Positions 37,029 to 45,312 of a DNA stretch of 64,000 nt are shown here, piece by piece. Source of the stretch: Klebsiella pneumoniae (GTDB lineage: Bacteria > Pseudomonadota > Gammaproteobacteria > Ga0077536); NCBI GenBank assembly GCA_945862315.1, contig CAMAXW010000002.1, positions 1 through 64,000 of the forward strand, given 5' to 3'. The translations under genes and the position numbers were made by a program. The notes beneath the pieces were generated by a model. It had not been told where the DNA came from. It ran no database searches and was given only the letters and a program-made list of their open reading frames with translations. Positions within the stretch are counted from its first letter, which is position 1; every line of letters begins with the position of its first letter.

Positions 37029-37643
37029 ATGCAACCCAAACCCGCTTCGCCACGACCGCGTACCCGTCTGATGCCCGCCCAACGCATGGCCCAATTGCTG
37101 GGGTGTGCGGTCCAGGTTTTTGCACGCACGGGGCTGGCGAGCGGTGTCCACGCACAGGTAGCCAGTGCGGCCGAGGTCGCCGTCTCAACGGTGTTTGTTT
37201 ATTTCCCCACGCGCGAAGCGTTGGTAGAGGCGGTCATCAGCGAGGTCGACCGCTATTTGGTGGACTTGGTGGCGACGATTGTGAACACGCAACAATCGGC
37301 GACCGACAAGCTCTTGGCCATCCTCCACGAATTTTCCGTGACGGTCGATACAGCGCCCGATTACATCAAAATTTGGCTGAATTGGAGCACCGACGTCGAT
37401 GACGTCACCTGGGCGCGCTACGTCGATTTCCAAGACCGCATCATTGCGGCCTTCGGCGGCATTATCGTCGCCGGCAAAGCGAGCGGTGAAATTGCCCAGG
37501 ACATCAACCCCGTGCTGGGTGCCCATTTGGTGATGAGCGCCGGGCATATGATTGCGCAGCTGAAATTCCGTGGGCGCGACCAGCGCGAGGTCGATGACTT
37601 TGTGCGCGAGTTAATTCGCGGCGCAGTATTACCGAAGGGGTAA
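37029..37643 (+). CDS. TetR/AcrR family transcriptional regulator
   Basis: 204 residues. The N-terminal HTH is QVASAAEVAVSTVFVYFPTR with EALVEAVISEVDRYL after it, a standard TetR fold; the C-terminal ligand-binding part is of the less conserved type. The gene is divergent from the diiron monooxygenase operon across a 187-base region and probably controls it in response to a substrate-like ligand. ATG at 37029 has a weak Shine-Dalgarno. Confidence 0.85.
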   Translation: MQPKPASPRPRTRLMPAQRMAQLLGCAVQVFARTGLASGVHAQVASAAEVAVSTVFVYFPTREALVEAVISEVDRYLVDLVATIVNTQQSATDKLLAILHEFSVTVDTAPDYIKIWLNWSTDVDDVTWARYVDFQDRIIAAFGGIIVAGKASGEIAQDINPVLGAHLVMSAGHMIAQLKFRGRDQREVDDFVRELIRGAVLPKG

Positions 37644-37716
37644 GCGCCTGGCTGCGGTCTCTTTTAGGGGCGCGTGGGCAGCAGGCTAAAGGGCGTCACG
37701 AGGCCCCTCAAAACCC

Positions 37717-37965
37717 TTAGCCCCCGCCGATAACCGGCAGAAAATGGACTTCGCTGTCGGGGCCTACGGCCTCCAACAGCGGGGTTTGAAAAATTTCACC
37801 ATCGATCGCCACCGCCATCCCCAGACTTAACTGTTCCGCCAAGCCTGGGTAGCGCCGCTCTAGTTCGGCCACTAACGATCGATAGTCGCTGGCGTTCACC
37901 TCAAGCTGGGTTTGCCCGCCGGTATACCGGCGGGCAAAGTCGCTCTGGAGAATCACCAGCGCCAT
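37717..37965 (-). CDS. MoaD/ThiS-like ubiquitin-fold protein
   Basis: 82 residues ending in Gly-Gly-Gly (FLPVIGGG). The ubiquitin-like MoaD/ThiS fold is visible in LVAELERRYPGLAEQLSLG, VAIDGEIF and SEVHFLPVIGGG. MoaD forms a C-terminal thiocarboxylate that supplies sulfur to molybdopterin. The gene lies 7 bases after the large subunit of the molybdenum hydroxylase, in the same operon. It may supply a dedicated sulfur carrier for that enzyme's cofactor; no moaE is beside it, so this role is inferred. Confidence 0.78.
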   Translation of the reverse strand: MALVILQSDFARRYTGGQTQLEVNASDYRSLVAELERRYPGLAEQLSLGMAVAIDGEIFQTPLLEAVGPDSEVHFLPVIGGG

Positions 37966-37972
37966 GTGCTGA

Positions 37973-40249
37973 TCAGCCCGCCGTTTTGGCTCGGTCGAGC
38001 TGTGCCAACACGTGCGGCGGCGACAACGGCAGATCCGTCATGCGCACGCCAGTGGCACGCGACACGGCGTTCGCCACGGCCGCTAGCGGCGGCACGATGG
38101 GCACTTCGCCCACCCCCCGCACGCCAAAGGGATGTCCCGGATTGGGCACTTCCACCAGCACGGTGTCGATCATCGGCAGATCAGAGGCCACCGGCATGCG
38201 GTAGTCGAGGAACCCTGAATTGAGCAGACAACCTTTCGCATCGTAGAGATAGGCCTCATTCAGCGCCCAGCCAATACCCTGCACCGCCCCGCCCTGCAGC
38301 TGTCCTTCGACATAGGCTGGGTGAATGGCCCGGCCCACGTCTTGAATGGCGGTGTAGCGAATGATCTTCACCGATCCGGTTTCGGGATCGACTTCGACAT
38401 CACACAGATGCGTGCCAAAACCTGGCCCAGCGCCGGCGGCATTGATGGAGACATTGCCGCTGATGGGGCCACCGGTGCGACCGGCTTGATGGGCAATCTG
38501 CGCCAAGGTCACTGGCGCACGGGTGGTGTCGTCGACCCGCGTGCAATGCGCCGAGCCTGCGCGCCATTCCACTTCGGAGGGTTCTACTTTCCACATCTTG
38601 GCGGCCCGCCCGCAGAGCTGTAGCACGGTGGCTTCAGCGGCTTCGATGACGGCCTTGCCGGTGGCAAACGTCACTCGGCTACCACCGGTCAAAAAGCTAT
38701 AGGCAATTTGCGCGGTGTCGCCGATGGTGGGTTTAACGTGGGCCAACTCGATACCCAGCACTTCGGCGGCCATCATCGCCATGGAGGCGCGCGAGCCACC
38801 GATATCGGGGTTGCCAGTGACCACTTCCACCGTGCCATCTTCGTTGACGTGGATCGCCGCACTCGATGGCCCACCAATATTGAACCAGAAACCCGAGGCA
38901 ATGCCGCGGCCTTGGTTGGGCCCCAGCGGCGCGGAATAATGCGGGTGCGCCTTGGCCGCTTCGAGGGTTTCCACATAGCCGACGACCGGCAATTTGACCC
39001 CGTAGAGGGTACGCATGCCGGTGGTGGCGGCGTTCTTCAGCCGGAGTTCTAGCGGATCCATATTGAGCTGTTGGGCCAATTCGTCGATGGCCGACTCCAC
39101 CCCAAACGCCGCCATCGGCGCACCCGGCGCGCGATAGGCAGCGCTTTTGGGCCGGTTCGAGACTACGTCGTAGCAGGTCGCTTTGGCGTGTTCGAACAGA
39201 TAAGGCGTCAGACCGGTCATGCCACCCAAAAAGGCCGGCGAGCCCGGGTACGCCCCAGCCTGATATTTCAGGGTCATTTCGCCGGCAGTGAAGGTGCCGT
39301 CACGTTTGGCACCCAGTTTAATTTTGACGTGGGTACCCGAAGTGGGCCCGGTCGCTTTAAACACATCGCCCCGTGCCATCACCATTTTGACCGGACGTCC
39401 GGACTGGCGCGACAGCGCCAGCGCCAGGGGCTCGAGGTAGACGGTGGTCTTGCCACCAAAGCCACCGCCGATTTCCAAGGGGACGACCCGGATTTGACCG
39501 ATGTCCATACCCATCAGCTTGGCGCAGAACTCGCGCACCATGAACTGCCCTTGGCTGCTGCACCACACGGACGCCGTGCCATCGGCGCCGAAAGTCGCCG
39601 CCACGGCGTGGGGTTCGATGTAGCCCTGATGCACCGGCTGGGTGGTGTACTCGCGTTCGATAATGACCTCGGCTTCCGCGAAGCCTTTGGCAATATCGCC
39701 CAGCGCAAACTCGGTCACCCCAGCCACGTTAGAGGCCGTGGTCGGGGTCGGCGTCACCCCGGTGGTGAATAAGTCAGGGTGGAGCAACGGCGCACCTTCG
39801 CGCATGGCCTCCAGCACGTCGATGACGTGGGGCAGCACCTCGTAATCTATTTTGATGAGCGCCGCAGCAGCCGCGGCGATGGCGGTCGAAGTAGCGGCTA
39901 ACGCCGCCACGGCGTGGCCTTCATACAGCGCCTTGTCGCGGGCGATGACGTTGTGCGAGACGTGCCGAAAATTAATCGGCGCTTCCCCACCAGACGACAA
40001 CTCTGAAGGCAAATCGACCAAATCAGCGGCGGTTACCACCGCAAGCACGCCCGGCACGGCGCGCGCGGCACTGACGTCGATGGACTTGATGCGCGCATGC
40101 GCATGCGGGCTGCGCACCACCACGCCAACCAGCATGCCTGGCAGCTGGAAGTCCGCGCCAAACGCCGCACGACCCGTCACTTTGTCGACACCATCCGGCC
40201 GTACTGGCCGCGTGCCGACTACTTTGAACGTATTTTGTTCGTTACCCAT
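37973..40249 (-). CDS. Xanthine dehydrogenase-family molybdenum hydroxylase large subunit
   Basis: 758 residues; catalytic Mo-cytosine-dinucleotide-type subunit. The N-terminal a/b-hammerhead domain includes KVTGRAAFGADFQLPGMLVG and VRSPHAHARIKSIDVS. MoCo-binding segments are GGGFGGKTTVYLEPLALALS, SAAYRAPGAPMAAFGVESAI and GGSRASMAMMAAEVLG. The catalytic Glu is in GVRGVGEVPIVPPLAAVANA. The enzymes insert water-derived oxygen into C-H bonds of heterocycles, aldehydes or acyl-CoA aromatics. Relatives include 4-hydroxybenzoyl-CoA reductase, nicotinate dehydrogenase and CO dehydrogenase; none can be picked from this sequence. It starts overlapping the 2Fe-2S gene by 8 bases. Confidence 0.9.
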   Translation of the reverse strand: MGNEQNTFKVVGTRPVRPDGVDKVTGRAAFGADFQLPGMLVGVVVRSPHAHARIKSIDVSAARAVPGVLAVVTAADLVDLPSELSSGGEAPINFRHVSHNVIARDKALYEGHAVAALAATSTAIAAAAAALIKIDYEVLPHVIDVLEAMREGAPLLHPDLFTTGVTPTPTTASNVAGVTEFALGDIAKGFAEAEVIIEREYTTQPVHQGYIEPHAVAATFGADGTASVWCSSQGQFMVREFCAKLMGMDIGQIRVVPLEIGGGFGGKTTVYLEPLALALSRQSGRPVKMVMARGDVFKATGPTSGTHVKIKLGAKRDGTFTAGEMTLKYQAGAYPGSPAFLGGMTGLTPYLFEHAKATCYDVVSNRPKSAAYRAPGAPMAAFGVESAIDELAQQLNMDPLELRLKNAATTGMRTLYGVKLPVVGYVETLEAAKAHPHYSAPLGPNQGRGIASGFWFNIGGPSSAAIHVNEDGTVEVVTGNPDIGGSRASMAMMAAEVLGIELAHVKPTIGDTAQIAYSFLTGGSRVTFATGKAVIEAAEATVLQLCGRAAKMWKVEPSEVEWRAGSAHCTRVDDTTRAPVTLAQIAHQAGRTGGPISGNVSINAAGAGPGFGTHLCDVEVDPETGSVKIIRYTAIQDVGRAIHPAYVEGQLQGGAVQGIGWALNEAYLYDAKGCLLNSGFLDYRMPVASDLPMIDTVLVEVPNPGHPFGVRGVGEVPIVPPLAAVANAVSRATGVRMTDLPLSPPHVLAQLDRAKTAG

Positions 40250-40730
40250 GACTAGCTTCCTCCCGCATTTGTGCAGCGCAGTTCATGACTGCCCGGACGA
40301 TTTTGTCGTATCCCGTGCAGCGGCACAGGTTGCCCGCCAACCAATAACGCACCTCGGTTTCAGTGGGATTGAGATTGCGCTCCAGCAGAGCTTTGCCGGC
40401 CACAATGAACCCCGGGGTGCAGATGCCGCATTGCAGCGCGGCTTCGTTAAGGAAGGCTTGCTGCAGCGGATGCAATACATTGCCCTGCGCCACGCCTTCA
40501 ATTGTGGAAATTTCGTGCCCGGCGGCCTCTACGCCCAAGACGAGACACGCACACACCAAGCGGCCGTCCAACAGCACGCTGCACGCGCCACAGTCGCCGG
40601 TCCCGCAGCCTTCTTTGCTGCCGGTGAGGTCGAGTTCGTCGCGGAGTACATCCAACAACGTGTGCTGGGTTTCACACAAAAATTCTGCCGGCTCACCGTT
40701 GATGGTGGTCTGAATATGATGCTTAGCCAT
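40242..40730 (-). CDS. Molybdenum hydroxylase 2Fe-2S subunit
   Basis: 162 residues with two 2Fe-2S clusters. The N-terminal plant-type cluster is GCGTGDCGACSVLLDG plus a distal Cys (RLVCACLV), and the C-terminal one is QCGICTPGF with NLCRCTGYDKIV. It is the small subunit of an xanthine-dehydrogenase-type enzyme, carrying electrons from the Mo centre to FAD. The start ATG shares an A with the preceding stop (TAATG). Confidence 0.94.
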   Translation of the reverse strand: MAKHHIQTTINGEPAEFLCETQHTLLDVLRDELDLTGSKEGCGTGDCGACSVLLDGRLVCACLVLGVEAAGHEISTIEGVAQGNVLHPLQQAFLNEAALQCGICTPGFIVAGKALLERNLNPTETEVRYWLAGNLCRCTGYDKIVRAVMNCAAQMREEASHG

Positions 40731-41599
40731 TAGATCCCCCGTGCGCGTTGCAGCGCTATCGATGCCGCGCGACGAGCAAGAACGCCCGCAACGCGAGTTC
40801 TAAATTCAATCGTGCCCCGTTTGTCGTCGATGGGTGTACAGGCGGCGCTCGCGGCGGCGGCGAGGTTCGCCAAGGCCGCGTCGTCGACCAAAGTACCCAC
40901 CAGTGCCGCGCTGCCCGCAGCGACCAGCAGCGGCCGCGGTGCCACGGCGCCCAATGCTAGGCGGGCCGCGGTGCAGCGCCCGCTGGCGTCCAGCACCAAG
41001 CTCACGGCGGCACCCACCACGGCGATGTCCATTTCGGTACGCGGAATAAAGCGCAAATACGCATCACCCGAGTGGGCTTGCCGGGTTGGCAACAGGAAAT
41101 TGACGATGAATTCGTCGGCCGTGAGCGAGGTCTTGCCTGGCGCCAGGACGACATCTTCTACGTTGGCGATGCGCCGACCGTTAGGGCCGGCAATCGTGCA
41201 ACGCGCACCGGCTGCAATCAGCGCCGGCACGCTATCCGCGGCGGGGGAGGCGTTGCAAAGATTGCCGCCGAGACTCGCCCGTCCCTGAATTTGCGTGGAA
41301 CCGATGAGGTGCATGGCTTCCACGACGCCCGGCCACTGCCGCACGATCTCTGCATGTTCGCCCGCTTCTGAACCCGTCACCGCCGCGCCGATTTGGATCC
41401 CGGCCGCGCTGACCTCAATGGCGCGCAGTTCGGCAATGCCTTTGACATCGACGATAACCCGCGGCGTGCGGGTGCCTAAGCGAAGTTGTACTAAAAGATC
41501 GGTGCCACCGGCGAGTACCCGAGCACCGCCACCCGCTGCCGCAAGACTTTTGACGGCCTCCGGCACGGTGGTTGGCCGTGCGTATTGAATCGATTCCAT
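40730..41599 (-). CDS. Molybdenum hydroxylase FAD subunit
   Basis: 289-residue FAD-binding subunit (CoxM/CutM/HcrB type). FAD motifs are RVLAGGTDLLVQLRLG and SLGGNLCNASPAADSVPALI. The C-terminal domain is complete (GAVAPRPLLVAAGS). It is the first of three overlapping enzyme genes, followed by the MoaD-like gene. There is no 4Fe-4S insertion, so it differs from the beta subunit of classical 4-hydroxybenzoyl-CoA reductase. Confidence 0.92.
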   Translation of the reverse strand: MESIQYARPTTVPEAVKSLAAAGGGARVLAGGTDLLVQLRLGTRTPRVIVDVKGIAELRAIEVSAAGIQIGAAVTGSEAGEHAEIVRQWPGVVEAMHLIGSTQIQGRASLGGNLCNASPAADSVPALIAAGARCTIAGPNGRRIANVEDVVLAPGKTSLTADEFIVNFLLPTRQAHSGDAYLRFIPRTEMDIAVVGAAVSLVLDASGRCTAARLALGAVAPRPLLVAAGSAALVGTLVDDAALANLAAAASAACTPIDDKRGTIEFRTRVAGVLARRAASIALQRARGI

Positions 41600-41684
41600 T
41601 GCGCTCCCCTTGGTTCTGGTTAGGCGGGTTTTATAGCACCCCTACAGGGCGCCCGAAAGACGGCGACTCACGCCGCCGGTTGGA

Positions 41685-42926
41685 TCAACGGTAGTGTGGC
41701 ATTACTTCGCGCCCGAAGCGCTCCAACATGCGCTTCACATCGTCGATCGGCAGATAGCCTTGGTCGCCTTGCCAGATAAACCACTCGGGGTTGCAGGTTT
41801 CGACGAGCAAATCCATTTCTTTGCGCACGTCATTTTGATTGCCGACCAACAGAAAATGCGCATCCTCAAAACGCTCCATCCGCACTTCGGAGACCGGCAA
41901 GCGCTGGCCGGGATATTTGATGTCGTCTTCCGGCAAACGGAAAGCATCCGTGAAGCCAAACGCGTGCGCCCAGCCCGGCCAGCCCGTGCCCATCAGCCCT
42001 TTCATGGCCAAATCGCGCGCCTGTTGTTTGTCATCGGCCATGTACACGCCGCGAAACACCCCGATGTTCTCGCCCAGCGCGAGCATCCGCCCATGCTTAT
42101 GGGCTTCATCGACATGGGCTTCCGCAAACGCGCGCAGTTGCACCGGATCGGAGGTGAGCATGGTCGGCACCAGTCCTTCACGGGCCGCCCAGCGGATGGT
42201 GGTTTCGCTCTGCGAGAAAGCCTGAAACAGCATCGGGTGGGGTTTCTGGTAAGGCTTGGGCACCACCGTGATGTTCTGGATAAAGCCATTCTCGTCAATT
42301 TCGCCCGGCGCGCCGTATTTGCGCGTCCATTCTGCCGCCGGCCAGGGGGTGCCGGTTTCATAGGGGAAAGGATATTGGTAATGCTTGCCCTTATAGCGGA
42401 AGCCACCCTCGGCCCACGCCAGTTTGAGGATTTCGAAAACCTCCTGGAAGGCCTCCCGATTGATGGCGTCGGTGTCCGGCGCGCCGTCTTTGTTGTGGAG
42501 ATCGGACGCCCCGACGTGGAGCTTTTGGGCCATTTGGTTCAGCCAGCGGGCCTGATAGCCGCGCGCAAAACCGACGATCGTGCGGCCCTTGGTGATTTGG
42601 TCCAACCAGGCGATTTCTAGCGCCAAACGCAGCGGGTCCCAGCCCGGCAACACATAGCCGATCGGGCCAGCCTTGATGGTTTTGGTGTTGTTCAAGACGT
42701 GCTGGGTGAGTACCGGCAGGCTGCCCATCTCCCCGCCTTCGGTGTGCAGGTGATGCTCGGGAAAGGTCACCGCGGAGAAGCCGAGGTCTTCGGCCATCTG
42801 CGAGAGTTCAACAATTTCTTCCAGCATCTGCTGAAACCGGTCAGTACGCGCCGAGATCGGGCGCAGGCGTTCGCGCTCGTCCATGGTGGCGGGAATTGCA
42901 GGGTAAAAGAAAAACATGAACTTCAT
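41685..42926 (-). CDS. Luciferase-like (LLM) flavin-dependent oxidoreductase
   Basis: 413-residue member of the bacterial luciferase-like monooxygenase family, which use reduced FMN or related flavins to insert oxygen into substrates. Family features are EDLGFSAVTFPEHHLHTEGG, LALEIAWLDQITKGRTIVGF and RGYQAR, with the TIM-barrel C-terminus FIWQGDQGYLPIDDVKRMLE. It lies upstream of the molybdenum hydroxylase genes, same strand, separated by 85 bases. A flavin reductase partner is not adjacent. Confidence 0.85.
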   Translation of the reverse strand: MKFMFFFYPAIPATMDERERLRPISARTDRFQQMLEEIVELSQMAEDLGFSAVTFPEHHLHTEGGEMGSLPVLTQHVLNNTKTIKAGPIGYVLPGWDPLRLALEIAWLDQITKGRTIVGFARGYQARWLNQMAQKLHVGASDLHNKDGAPDTDAINREAFQEVFEILKLAWAEGGFRYKGKHYQYPFPYETGTPWPAAEWTRKYGAPGEIDENGFIQNITVVPKPYQKPHPMLFQAFSQSETTIRWAAREGLVPTMLTSDPVQLRAFAEAHVDEAHKHGRMLALGENIGVFRGVYMADDKQQARDLAMKGLMGTGWPGWAHAFGFTDAFRLPEDDIKYPGQRLPVSEVRMERFEDAHFLLVGNQNDVRKEMDLLVETCNPEWFIWQGDQGYLPIDDVKRMLERFGREVMPHYR

Positions 42927-43044
42927 GAGGGCCTCCCTAAAACTGTGGTTGCCCTAGGGGCCAGTGGCCACCCGGGCGTTTTTTTTATCGTGGCTTAGTC
43001 TCCCACGGGGTAGTCGACGGACAATGACAAAATATGTAAATTTC

Positions 43045-43074
43045 TTGACTTATGGTGCCAACCTTGAGGTATCT
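43045..43074 (+). promoter_or_regulatory. Possible promoter of AraC-type regulator
   Basis: TTGACT at 43045–43050 and GTATCT at 43069–43074 are 18 bases apart, ahead of the regulator start at 43143. The -10 element is weak. The 42927–43142 spacer is divergent, so it should also hold the promoter of the luciferase-like gene. Confidence 0.35.
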
Positions 43075-43142
43075 CCCTGATTTCAGTCCCCCCACCCCAG
43101 CGCCGCGCCAAACCCCAGCCGCGTTATCTGTTTGGCAGCGCC

Positions 43143-44162
43143 ATGTTGCGGCCGTTGCGGCTAGCCTATGGGTTGGCCCCGGTTATCGAAGTACTGCAGG
43201 CGCACGGGCACGACATCACCCCGCTGCTGGCGGCCACCGGCATCCCGCGCTTTGCCCTCGAGGAACCCAGCTATCGCATCCTGCTGGCGCAAGAACTTCA
43301 GTTCATCCGGCTCGCCCTCAACCGTCTGCGCCTACCGACCGCGGGCTTGGTGGTGGGTCAGCGCTACAACCTCGCACTCTTTGGGATATTGGGCCTGGCG
43401 GCCGCCTGCGCGCCCACCATGCGCGAATTATTCCACGCCGTACCCACCTGGCCAGAACTCAGCTGGGGGGCGATTGAATTGACCGTCTGGCGCGCGGGCG
43501 ACGAAGAATATGTGGCCTTTCTTGATAATGCAGAGGTGGGCGATTTAGGGGCGTTTTTTGTCGAGCGCGATATGGCGGCGACCTTGGCGTTGTTCCGCCA
43601 AAATCTGGGCAGTGCGCTGGCCCCCTTGCGGGTGCGTTTTCGGCATGCGCCGCCCGCCGATCTGCGCCCGTATCAACAGTTTTTTAACTGCCCGGTGGTT
43701 TTTGGCGACACTGCCAACCAAATTCATTTCCCGCGCGCGGTGTGGGATACCCCCCCGCCCCAAGCAAACGCCATGTCCTACCGTTTTTACGTCAACCAAT
43801 GCGAGCGTTTGAGCGCGGTCATGCAGGCACCGCTGTCGTATGTGGATGTGGTGCGCAGCCGTCTCCGCTCGACCACCCCGATGCCAGCACTGGGCCAACT
43901 CGTCACCCTGCTGCACCTTACCCGCCGCACCCTGCAGCGCCACCTAGACGCCGAGGGCAGCAGTTACGCAGCACTCCTGACCCAAGTACGCAGCGAGCGC
44001 GCGCGGGTCTTATTACGCCGCCGGGGAATGCACAACGACGACATCGCACGCGCGTTGGGCTTCGCTGATGCCAGCGCTTTTTCGCGTGCCTTCAAAACCT
44101 GGACCGGGGTTTCGCCGCGCGTGTTTCGGCAGCAGCCCAACGACCACGATCCCACGACTTAA
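43143..44162 (+). CDS. AraC family transcriptional regulator (OruR-like)
   Basis: 339 residues. The N-terminal arabinose-binding-like domain typical of the OruR/ArgR-AraC subgroup spans 1–200 (LAYGLAPVIEVLQAHGHDI, LFGILGLAAACAPTMRELFH). The C-terminal HTH_18 domain (about 240–330) has LHLTRRTLQRHLDAEGSSYA and ARALGFADASAFSRAFKTWT. Divergent from the luciferase-like/molybdenum hydroxylase genes, it likely activates one of these neighbours in response to a catabolite. It ends convergent with the FAH-fold gene, overlapping by 4 bases. Confidence 0.88.
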   Translation: MLRPLRLAYGLAPVIEVLQAHGHDITPLLAATGIPRFALEEPSYRILLAQELQFIRLALNRLRLPTAGLVVGQRYNLALFGILGLAAACAPTMRELFHAVPTWPELSWGAIELTVWRAGDEEYVAFLDNAEVGDLGAFFVERDMAATLALFRQNLGSALAPLRVRFRHAPPADLRPYQQFFNCPVVFGDTANQIHFPRAVWDTPPPQANAMSYRFYVNQCERLSAVMQAPLSYVDVVRSRLRSTTPMPALGQLVTLLHLTRRTLQRHLDAEGSSYAALLTQVRSERARVLLRRRGMHNDDIARALGFADASAFSRAFKTWTGVSPRVFRQQPNDHDPTT

Positions 44163-45118
44163 GCCGGCTGGCTGACCACCGGGTTACGCAACACACCGAT
44201 GCCTTCAATCTCTGATTCCACCCAATCACCCGGCAAACAGTAGCGGGTGGCCGCTACCAAGCCGGGCGCGCCCTGCCATTTGCCGCCTAGGTCGGTGTCC
44301 GTCGACCACGCCGTACCGGCGGGGGTCCCCGTAATGATCACCATGCCGGGTTTGAGCGTGAAATTGATGGAAAAATAGTGCACCAGGTAGGCGCAGCTCC
44401 AAATCATCTCGGCCGTACTGCACGCCTGCCGCAGTTCGCCGTTGATCCGCGTGCGCAACATCAACGCCTGAGGGTCGGGAATTTCATCGGCCGTCACGAT
44501 GCATGGCCCCAGCGGCGCGCTGGAATCGAACGCTTTGCCGCGGCCCAGTTCGTACCAAGTAAAGCCCTCCGGTGAGCGGCGCACTTGGCGGTCGCGCGCC
44601 GTCACATCGTTAACGATCGTGTAGCCAAACACATGCTGCAACGCATTCGCGACCGGGATGTGTCGACCCGGCGTGCCGATGACGATGGCCAGCTCCGTTT
44701 CGCAATCGAGCTTTTGGGTCAGCAGCGGGTCGTACACGATGCCAGCTTCCGGCCCCACCACGCAGTCGGCGGTCTTGATAAAAAACTCCGGCTCCTTGCC
44801 GCTCAGCGGCGTGTTTTCTTTCTCGGCGTTGTGCGCGCGGTAGTTGCTGCCCGCACAAATGATGGTGGAGGGTCGCAGCGGCGCGCACAGCTGCACGGTA
44901 GCGGCGGCTAAGCGCGCGCTGGCCGGCGCGTGATCGATCGTTAAGCGGGCCAGCGCCAGGGCTGCGCTGCCCCCGCGAATAAACGCCACGGCGTCCGCGA
45001 AATGTGCCGCGTTAGCGCCCCTTGGCAACGCCCCCAGCGCATCCACAATGGTCTCGCCGATGAGAAAGCCCAAGCGTTCTGGGCTCCAGGGCTGCGCGCA
45101 GTAGGTGACTATTTTCAT
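44159..45118 (-). CDS. Fumarylacetoacetate hydrolase family protein
   Basis: 319 residues with the FAH fold: CAGSNYRAHNAEKEN, metal-binding acidic residues in LDCETELAIVIGTPGRH, and GYTIVNDVTARDRQVRRS. The C-terminal part has KPGMVIITGTPAGTAW and GDWVESEIEGIGVLRNPV. FAH-family enzymes hydrolyse or decarboxylate C-C bonds of diketo acids in ring-cleavage pathways, for example acylpyruvases and 2-hydroxyhepta-2,4-diene-1,7-dioate isomerase. The specific reaction is not readable here. It is divergent from the OYE-like gene. Confidence 0.85.
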   Translation of the reverse strand: MKIVTYCAQPWSPERLGFLIGETIVDALGALPRGANAAHFADAVAFIRGGSAALALARLTIDHAPASARLAAATVQLCAPLRPSTIICAGSNYRAHNAEKENTPLSGKEPEFFIKTADCVVGPEAGIVYDPLLTQKLDCETELAIVIGTPGRHIPVANALQHVFGYTIVNDVTARDRQVRRSPEGFTWYELGRGKAFDSSAPLGPCIVTADEIPDPQALMLRTRINGELRQACSTAEMIWSCAYLVHYFSINFTLKPGMVIITGTPAGTAWSTDTDLGGKWQGAPGLVAATRYCLPGDWVESEIEGIGVLRNPVVSQPA

Positions 45119-45312
45119 GAACTTTGCGGCCTCGCAGTTTAGAAGTGAGTACTAGATGAATCGCAGCGCACCACGGCGGGACCGCCTGCTCGGCTTGAAT
45201 CGGAGCGAAACCCCGTGCTATTGCTGGACTTGGTCGGCTGCGTGCTGGGCCCCCCTAAACGCTGCTTGCCCGCCACGCCCTACACGCCTGCCAGCTCGGA
45301 GAATCCAACACC

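Noticed and set aside
43052-43477. 141-codon plus-strand frame ahead of the AraC regulator
   Set aside because: It overlaps the regulator in another frame and is proline/arginine-rich without family features.
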